64,000 bases of DNA from Baekduia alba (lineage in GTDB: Bacteria; Actinomycetota; Thermoleophilia; Solirubrobacterales; Solirubrobacteraceae): assembly GCF_028416635.1 (NCBI RefSeq), contig NZ_CP114013.1, forward strand, positions 3,162,001 to 3,226,000, given 5' to 3'. Both the position numbers and the translations under genes were made by a program. Shown here in pieces: positions 58,604 through 64,000 of this stretch. Position 1 is the stretch's first letter; the number at the start of each line of letters is the position of its first letter. The notes below the pieces were generated by a model. It was not told where the DNA came from. It worked only from the letters and a program-made list of their open reading frames with translations, and ran no database searches.

Positions 58604-59648
58604 GCTAGCTGTAGTTCCTGAGGACGTTGTTCATCCGGGTCTCCTTGGAGGCTGGTGGTTGTCGAGGCCCCAGTCCCAAGGAGACACCGGATGAAGTTGC
58701 ACGCTAACGCCAGGCTCAGTCCGAACGGCCGTCGGTTGCTCATCGACCGTCTGGAGACCGATGGTTGGGATATTCGTGATGCCGCAGAGGCGGCCGGAAT
58801 CAGCGTTCGGACTGCTCGCAAATGGCTGGCGCGGTGGCGAGCCGAGGGCGAGGTCGGGCTGGTCGATCGGTCCTCGGCACCCAAGATGGTGGCCAACAAG
58901 ACCGACGAGACACGGATCGCGTGCATCGCGGCGCTGCGCCGGTTGCGGATGACCGGGCCCGAGATCGCCGAGACCCTCGGGATGGCGCTCTCGACCGTCT
59001 CGGGGATCCTGAAGTCCATCGACATGGGCAAGCTCGGCCGGCTGGGCTTAGAGCCCGCGCGGCGCTACGAACGGGCTCGACCGGGCGAGCTGATCCACAT
59101 TGACATCAAGAAGCTGGGACGGATCGTTCGCGCCGGGCACCGGATCACTGGGGTCGCGGGCAAGCGCCAGGCCGGCTATCACCGCAAGAAGTTCAGTGCC
59201 GGCTGGGAGTTCTGTCACGTCGCGATCGACGACGCCACCAGGCTGGCCTATGTCGAGGTCTTGGCCGACGAGAAGGCCGCGACCGCGGTCGGGTTCTTGC
59301 GCCGCGCCAAGGCGTTCTTTGAGAGCTACGGCATGACGGTCGAGTCGGTCATGACCGACAACGGCGGCGCCTACCGCTCCACCATCCACGCCCTGGCCTG
59401 CAAGGCACTCGGGCTAAAGCACCTCCGGACCAGGGCCTATCGGCCTCAGACCAACGGCAAAGCCGAGCGCTTCATCCGCACGATGCTCGGCGGCTGGGCC
59501 TACGGCGCGATCTACACCAACTCCTCAGACCGCGCCGCAGCCCTTGACGGCTGGCTGTTCACCTACAACCATCGCCGACGACACGCAGGCATCAACCGCC
59601 AGACACCTATCCAACGGCTGAACAACCTGCTCGGGACTTACAGCTAGC
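58604..59648 (+). mobile_element. IS481-family insertion sequence with GCTAGC target repeat
   Basis: The element spans 58610-59642 (1,033 bp). The 24-bp ends TGTAGTTCCTGAGGACGTTG... and TGTAAGTCCCGAGCAGGTTG... (inverted) match at 19 of 24 positions and both close with TTCA. The 6-bp direct repeats GCTAGC flank it (58604-58609, 59643-59648), agreeing with the known NCTAGN preference of IS481. One transposase gene fills it. The intact ends suggest recent or still active transposition. Confidence 0.9.
58691..59647 (+). CDS. IS481-family DDE transposase
   Basis: A 318-residue protein starting MKLHANARLSPNGRRLLIDR with AAGGAG before the ATG. The N-terminal HTH (IRDAAEAAGISVRTARKWLA) is followed by an rve domain with Asp138 (HIDIKK), Asp223 (MTDNGGAY) and Glu259 (NGKAERFIRT). 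The TAG stop (59645-59647) lies in the target duplication, outside the element itself, so each insertion relies on the target's CTAG to end translation. Confidence 0.95.
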   Translation: MKLHANARLSPNGRRLLIDRLETDGWDIRDAAEAAGISVRTARKWLARWRAEGEVGLVDRSSAPKMVANKTDETRIACIAALRRLRMTGPEIAETLGMALSTVSGILKSIDMGKLGRLGLEPARRYERARPGELIHIDIKKLGRIVRAGHRITGVAGKRQAGYHRKKFSAGWEFCHVAIDDATRLAYVEVLADEKAATAVGFLRRAKAFFESYGMTVESVMTDNGGAYRSTIHALACKALGLKHLRTRAYRPQTNGKAERFIRTMLGGWAYGAIYTNSSDRAAALDGWLFTYNHRRRHAGINRQTPIQRLNNLLGTYS

Positions 59649-60732
59649 CGATGATCTGGAGGTCCTTCGAGAGACCCGTCAGGACCTCCGGCTCGCCGTC
59701 GGTGACGATCGCCAGGTCCTCGATCCGCACGCCGACCGCGCCGGGCACGTACACGCCCGGCTCGACGGTGACGACCTGCCCGGGGGCGAGCGTCGAATCC
59801 GAGCGCTGCGAGAGCCGCGGGCCCTCGTGGACCTCGGCGCCGACGCCGTGGCCGAGGCCGTGGCCGAAGTGCTCGCCGTGGCCGGCGGCGGTGATGATGT
59901 CGCGCGCCACCGCGTCGACCTCGCGCCCGCCGGCGCCGGCCTTGACGGCCGCCAGCGACGCGAGCTGCGCCGCGAGGACCAGGTCGTAGATCTCGCGGTC
60001 GCGCGGGTCCAGCTCGCCCGTCGCGTAGGTGCGGGTGCAGTCGCTCGCGTAGCCGTCGAGCTGCGCGCCCCAGTCGATCGTGACGAGCGTGCCCTTCGGG
60101 ATCTCGACGGCGCGCGGCTCGGCGTGCGGCAGCGCGCTGTGCTGCCCGGAGGCGATGATCGGCGGGAACGACGCGGCCTCCGCCCCGGCCTTGCGCATCG
60201 TCATCTCGAGGTCGAGCGCGACGTCGCGCTCGGTCCGCCCCGCCAGGCCGCGGCCGAGCACCTCGGTCAGCGCCGCGTCGGCGAGCTGGGCGGCGGCGCG
60301 GATCTTGTCCAGCTCGCCCGCGTCCTTGATCGCGCGCAGGTCCTCGACGACGCCGGCGGCCGCGACGAGCTCGACGCCCTCGACGAGCTTGGACGTCAGC
60401 GAGGCGTGGTCCTTGACCGACATCGACGCGTCGTCGAAGCCGAGCCTGACGACCTTGCCGTCGGCCGGCCCGACGCGCGCCGCGGACGCCGCCAGGATCT
60501 CCGGCGCGATCTCCTTGGCCCAGCCGTCGTCGAGCTGCTCGGCCGACTGCGTCAGGTAGCGGAAGTCGGTGAGGAACAGCCGCTGCCCCGCCGGACCCAC
60601 GAGCGCGAGCCCGTTGGACCCGCTGAAGCCGGTCAGCCAGCGCACGTTGACGAGGTTGGTCACCAGCAGCCCGTCGAGCCCGCGGTCGGCGAGCTTGGCG
60701 GCGAGGCGGTCGGCACGGTCCATCGAAGTCAC
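59644..60732 (-). CDS. pepP: Xaa-Pro aminopeptidase (M24B)
   Basis: A 362-residue protein starting VTSMDRADRLAAKLADRGLD at the GTG overlapping the aroQ stop; an ATG three codons later is the alternative. The metal site residues are in TIDWGA (Asp), YASDCTRTY (Asp), GHGLGHGVG (His), VTVEPGVY (Glu) and RIEDLAI (Glu). It removes N-terminal residues before proline. It is fourth in the aro operon. Its TAG stop lies in the IS481 target site. Confidence 0.9.
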   Translation of the reverse strand: MTSMDRADRLAAKLADRGLDGLLVTNLVNVRWLTGFSGSNGLALVGPAGQRLFLTDFRYLTQSAEQLDDGWAKEIAPEILAASAARVGPADGKVVRLGFDDASMSVKDHASLTSKLVEGVELVAAAGVVEDLRAIKDAGELDKIRAAAQLADAALTEVLGRGLAGRTERDVALDLEMTMRKAGAEAASFPPIIASGQHSALPHAEPRAVEIPKGTLVTIDWGAQLDGYASDCTRTYATGELDPRDREIYDLVLAAQLASLAAVKAGAGGREVDAVARDIITAAGHGEHFGHGLGHGVGAEVHEGPRLSQRSDSTLAPGQVVTVEPGVYVPGAVGVRIEDLAIVTDGEPEVLTGLSKDLQIIG

Positions 60733-61175
60733 AGGTCCAGCTCCTCTTTGATGCGGGTCAAGGCGGTGCGGTAGCCCTCGACGCCGTGGCCCTTGACGGT
60801 CGCCACGCAGATGTCGCGGATCACGGACACGCGCCGGAACTCCTCCCGCGCGTCGACGTCGGACAGGTGCACCTCGATCGCGGGCAGCGCCGCGATCTCC
60901 AGCGCGTCGCGGATCGCCCACGCGTAGTGCGTCCACGCGCCGGGGTTGATGACGATCGCGTCGGCCAGGCCCTCCACGCGGTGCAGGTGCTCGACGAGCA
61001 TCCCCTCGTGGTTGGTCTGGAAGAACCGCGGCTCGAGGTCGAGCTCGTGGGCGTAGCCGGCGATCTGCTGCTCGAGCTGGTCGAAGGTCAGCGAGCCGTA
61101 GATCTCGGCGGGCCGACGGCCCAGCATGTCGAGGTTGACGCCGTGGACGATGTCGACGCGGTTGCGAGAGCTCAC
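60729..61175 (-). CDS. aroQ: 3-Dehydroquinate dehydratase, type II
   Basis: A 148-residue protein, the usual length, starting at GTG (VSSRNRVDIVHGVNLDMLGR). Type II signatures are HGVNLDMLGRRPAEIYG, QTNHEGMLVEHLH, INPGAWTHYAWAIRDAL and EVHLSDVDAREEFR. It converts 3-dehydroquinate to 3-dehydroshikimate. The start overlaps the aroKB stop (GTGA). Confidence 0.95.
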   Translation of the reverse strand: MSSRNRVDIVHGVNLDMLGRRPAEIYGSLTFDQLEQQIAGYAHELDLEPRFFQTNHEGMLVEHLHRVEGLADAIVINPGAWTHYAWAIRDALEIAALPAIEVHLSDVDAREEFRRVSVIRDICVATVKGHGVEGYRTALTRIKEELDL

Positions 61176-62731
61176 GGGACCGTCAACTCTCGCACGGCGA
61201 GCGCGACGTCGTCGTCGGCGACGTCCTGGCCGTGGACGACGTCGCCGGGCGCGCGGACGAGCACGAACGGGGTCCGCGCCGTCGCCGTGCGCTTCTTGTC
61301 CAGGCGCGTGCCGGCGACGATCGCGGCCGGATCGACATCATGGCCTTGCAGCGTCGTCGGCAGGCCGGCGGCGCCGAGCAGCTGCTCGACCTGGCCGCGC
61401 AGGTCCGACAGGCCCGACAGGCGCAGAGCCGCGAGCAGCCCGAGCCCGACCGCCTCGCCGTGGCGCAGCGTGCCGTAGCCGAGCGACGTCTCCAGCGCGT
61501 GGCCGACGGTGTGGCCGAGGTTCAGGACCTGGCGGCGTCCGCCGTCGCGCTCGTCGGCCGCGACGACGCCGAGCTTGGTGCGCGCGCACTCCAGGATGAC
61601 GTCGTCGTCGACCGGGCCGCCCGCGGCGATCCGCTCCCACAGCGGTCCGCCCGCGATCAGCGCGGTCTTGACGACCTCCGCGTAGCCGGCCGCGTGCTCC
61701 TCGGGCGGCAGCGTGGCCAAGGTGGTGGTGTCGACCAGGACGGCCGCCGGCTGGTGGTAGGCGCCGACGTAGTTCTTGGCCTCGGGCAGGTCGACGCCGG
61801 TCTTGCCGCCGTAGGCCGAGTCGACCTGGGAGACCACGGTCGTCGGCGCCTGCACGATCGGGATCCCGCGCTGGAACGTCGCGGCGCAGAACCCCGCGAG
61901 GTCCCCCACCACGCCGCCGCCGAGCGCGATCAGGTGATCGGCGCGGGTGACGCCCTGGGCGACCAGCGCCGTCCAGACGCGCTCGCAGGTCGCCAGCGTC
62001 TTGTGCTCTTCGCCCGGCGGGATCTCGACCATCCCGGACAGGCCGGCCGCGGCGAGGCCGTCGAGCTGGTGCTCGGCGACGGCGCTGTCGGTCAGGCAGA
62101 AGCCGCGCCCGCCCAGGCCCGGCAGGCCGGCGAGCCCGGCGCCGGCCAGCGCCAGAACGCCGCGGCCGACGAAGACGGGGTACTCGCCCGAGGCCGCGCT
62201 GGCCCAGATCAGCCGCGTGCCGTCCGGCGCGGCGGCCAGCGCGCGCAGCGCGGCGTCGGCGCGGACGATGACGCCGACGTCGGCCTGCGGCAGGTGCGCG
62301 TCGGCGAGCGAGGCGTACACCTCGCCACGCTCGGCGTGTAGCGCGGCGAACGCGGCGCGGTCGCGCGCCAGCGGCCGGTCGTGGCCCGCGGCGCGGGCCC
62401 AGGCGACGTCGAGCGGGACGTCGAGCAGGATCGTCGTGTGGCGGCTCAGCGCGGCCTGCACGCGGCCCGACAGCACCGCGCCGCCGCCGAGCGACACCAC
62501 CATGTCGGTGTCGCGCGGCGCGTCGAGCAGGTCGAGGACGACCTCCTCCTCGACCGCGCGGAACGCCGCCTCGCCGTCGCGCTCGAACACCGCGGCGATC
62601 GGCTCGCCGAAGCGGGCGACGAGCAGCTCGTCGGTGTCGACGTGGTCGACCCCGCGCGCACCGGCCAGCTCACGGGCGAGGGTGGTCTTCCCCGCGCCCA
62701 TGAAGCCGATGACGACGGTCAGCCGCGCCAC
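61172..62731 (-). CDS. aroKB: Shikimate kinase / 3-dehydroquinate synthase fusion
   Basis: A 519-residue protein. Residues 1-165 are shikimate kinase: Walker A GFMGAGKTT, VDTDELL, and VVSLGGGAVLS. Residues 175-519 are dehydroquinate synthase: PPGEEHKTL, ALGGGVVGDLAGFCAATF, STAYGGK-like VDSAYGGKTGVDL and the zinc segment NLGHTVGHALE. The two steps are not consecutive in the pathway (DHQS makes dehydroquinate, the kinase acts later), yet they share one polypeptide. The GTG start overlaps the aroC end by 13 bases. Confidence 0.9.
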   Translation of the reverse strand: MARLTVVIGFMGAGKTTLARELAGARGVDHVDTDELLVARFGEPIAAVFERDGEAAFRAVEEEVVLDLLDAPRDTDMVVSLGGGAVLSGRVQAALSRHTTILLDVPLDVAWARAAGHDRPLARDRAAFAALHAERGEVYASLADAHLPQADVGVIVRADAALRALAAAPDGTRLIWASAASGEYPVFVGRGVLALAGAGLAGLPGLGGRGFCLTDSAVAEHQLDGLAAAGLSGMVEIPPGEEHKTLATCERVWTALVAQGVTRADHLIALGGGVVGDLAGFCAATFQRGIPIVQAPTTVVSQVDSAYGGKTGVDLPEAKNYVGAYHQPAAVLVDTTTLATLPPEEHAAGYAEVVKTALIAGGPLWERIAAGGPVDDDVILECARTKLGVVAADERDGGRRQVLNLGHTVGHALETSLGYGTLRHGEAVGLGLLAALRLSGLSDLRGQVEQLLGAAGLPTTLQGHDVDPAAIVAGTRLDKKRTATARTPFVLVRAPGDVVHGQDVADDDVALAVRELTVP

Positions 62732-63885
62732 GCGATCCGTTCGGTGTACCGCTCGACGGCCTCGCGGACGTCGTCGATGTGGTCGCCGCCGAACTTGCGC
62801 CGGTAGGCGTCGGCCATCACGTAGGCCAGCATCGCCTCGCCGACGACGCCGGCCGCGGGCACGACGCAGGAGTCGGTGCGCTCGCGCAGCGCCTGCGCAG
62901 GCTCGTGGGAGGCGATGTCGACCGACCGCAGCGGCTTGGTCAGCGTCGGGATCGGCTTCATCGCGACGCGCGCGACCAGCGGCAGGCCGGTCGTCATGCC
63001 GCCCTCCAGGCCGCCGGCGTGGTTGGTCTCGCGGTAGTAGCCGCGCTGCTCGTCCCAGAAGATCTCGTCGTGCGACTTGGAGCCGGGCGCGCCCGGCAGG
63101 TCGAAGCCGTCGCCGAACGCGACGCCCTTGGCGGCCTGGATCGAGCACAGCGCACCGCCGACTCGCCCGTCCAGGCGCTCCTCCCAGGAGACGTGCGAGC
63201 CGAGGCCGGGCACGAGGCCGAAGGCGATGACCTCGAAGACGCCGCCGATCGACTCGTTGGCCTTGCGCTGGATGTTGATGTGCTCGACCATCGCCTTGGA
63301 CGCGACGGGGTCCAGGCAGCGGACCTTGTCCTCGTCGACGCCCGCGAAGTCCGCGACGGTCAGCGCGGTCTCGCGCCGCTCGGCGTGCACGTCGCCGATC
63401 TGGACGACGTGGCTGCGGACCTCGACGCCGACCGCGGCCAGGAAGGCCTTGCACAGCGCCCCGCCGGCGACGCGCGCCGCCGTCTCGCGGGCGCTGGCGC
63501 GCTCCAGCACGTTGCGGACGTCGGAGAAGCGGTACTTCTGGACGCCGACGAGGTCGGCGTGGCCGGGCCGCGGCAGATGGACCTCGGGCACGTCGGCCTC
63601 GACGGGCCACGGGTTCATCCGCTCCTCCCAGTTCGCGTAGTCGCGATTGGGGACCTGCAGCGCGATCGGGCCGCCGAGCGTGCGACCGTGCCGGACGCCC
63701 GCCGTGACGTTGGCATGGTCCTTCTCGATCTTCATGCGCCCGCCACGGCCATGGCCCAGCTGCCGCCGGGCCATGTCGCGATCGATCGACTCCTGCTCGA
63801 GGGCGAGCCCCGCGGGAAGCCCCTCGACGATGGTCGTGAGGCCCGGTCCGTGGGACTCCCCTGCCGTGATCAAGTTCAGCGCCAT
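62719..63885 (-). CDS. aroC: Chorismate synthase
   Basis: A 388-residue protein starting MALNLITAGESHGPGLTTIV. The signatures GESHGPGL, MARRQLGHGRGGRMKIEKD, RPGHADLVGVQKY and SARETAARVAGGAL are intact. It makes chorismate from EPSP with reduced FMN. It is the first complete gene of the aro operon in the window. Confidence 0.97.
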   Translation of the reverse strand: MALNLITAGESHGPGLTTIVEGLPAGLALEQESIDRDMARRQLGHGRGGRMKIEKDHANVTAGVRHGRTLGGPIALQVPNRDYANWEERMNPWPVEADVPEVHLPRPGHADLVGVQKYRFSDVRNVLERASARETAARVAGGALCKAFLAAVGVEVRSHVVQIGDVHAERRETALTVADFAGVDEDKVRCLDPVASKAMVEHINIQRKANESIGGVFEVIAFGLVPGLGSHVSWEERLDGRVGGALCSIQAAKGVAFGDGFDLPGAPGSKSHDEIFWDEQRGYYRETNHAGGLEGGMTTGLPLVARVAMKPIPTLTKPLRSVDIASHEPAQALRERTDSCVVPAAGVVGEAMLAYVMADAYRRKFGGDHIDDVREAVERYTERIAWRG

Positions 63886-63898
63886 GCGGCGCCGAAGT

Positions 63899-64000
63899 CT
63901 ATGAGCCCGGGACGGTGAGGACGGTCGAGGTGTTGCCCACGGCCTGGCCGGCGGCGCTCTGGGCGACCGTCGAGGGCACGTTGGCGACGTCGGGGCTGGT
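63899..64000 (-). CDS. Partial gene upstream of aroC (C-terminal 33 residues)
   Basis: The frame enters from the right edge and ends with TSPDVANVPSTVAQSAAGQA then VGNTSTVLTVPGS and a TAG, 14 bases before aroC starts. The Ser/Thr/Val-rich end looks like a linker or exported tail. It is too short to identify. Confidence 0.5.
   Translation of the reverse strand, partial: TSPDVANVPSTVAQSAAGQAVGNTSTVLTVPGS

Overview
The window is very GC-rich DNA and falls into two parts. Positions 1 to about 35,650 hold most of a tailed-phage genome, read as an integrated prophage; positions 35,650 to 64,000 are bacterial chromosome. Dense GTGA/ATGA stop-start overlaps, frequent GTG starts, TAnnnT -10 boxes a few bases before start codons, and host genes of SARP, EfeUO, DtxR and fused AroKB type point to a high-GC actinobacterium. 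Thermoleophilia/Solirubrobacterales is my best guess but is not proven.

Prophage (1 to ~35.65 kb; left end outside the window). All genes but two run on the minus strand, so it reads right to left. The late module starts at 35.3 kb: a virion-module protein with a histone H1-like tail, large terminase, a zinc protein, portal, two virion-module proteins (one carrying an SGNH hydrolase), scaffold, SU10-type major capsid protein, head-tail adaptor, a likely tail nozzle protein, a jelly-roll-like protein and three Ala-rich probable ejection proteins. No tape measure, sheath or tail tube is seen, which suggests a podovirus. Lysis follows at 13.0-15.7 kb: an SLT transglycosylase/M15-like lysin, a holin-like protein and a membrane-anchored amidase. 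The early module (12.8 kb leftward) holds a Rad52-like annealing protein, a PD-(D/E)XK nuclease, two HNH proteins, a RusA-like protein on the plus strand, a primase/polymerase-like protein, a tyrosine integrase whose N-terminus is shifted out of frame at a run of ten G, and many tiny genes, including at least seven small Cys-rich proteins. A 25-bp quasi-palindrome occurs three times in the late region.

Host part. At 35.65 kb a secreted lipase gene loses its 3' end where it meets phage DNA; this is the likely attachment junction. Next comes an aromatic-acid cluster (two-domain VOC dioxygenase-like protein, AraC regulator, BenE benzoate transporter and XRE-cupin regulator on the minus strand; benzoylformate decarboxylase and an HSL-type esterase on the plus strand). 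A metal section follows (43-49 kb): a DtxR-like regulator, a Znu-type ABC transporter with two permeases, a Fur-family regulator sharing a 13-bp palindrome with the transporter promoter, a small Cys-containing membrane protein, and an EfeU-EfeO iron importer in one open frame. From 48.9 to 56.6 kb lie an MBL-fold protein, an SDR/TetR pair with a 24-bp operator, a GST-like protein, a cupin and a large ATPase with a SARP-type C-terminus. The last section is an aromatic amino acid operon (aroC, aroKB, aroQ, pepP) whose probable last gene, a GGDEF/HD-GYP signalling protein, has been cut off by an IS481-family element inserted at GCTAGC.

Limits: functions rest on motifs read by eye, without database searches. 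Many phage proteins are called only by position and composition.
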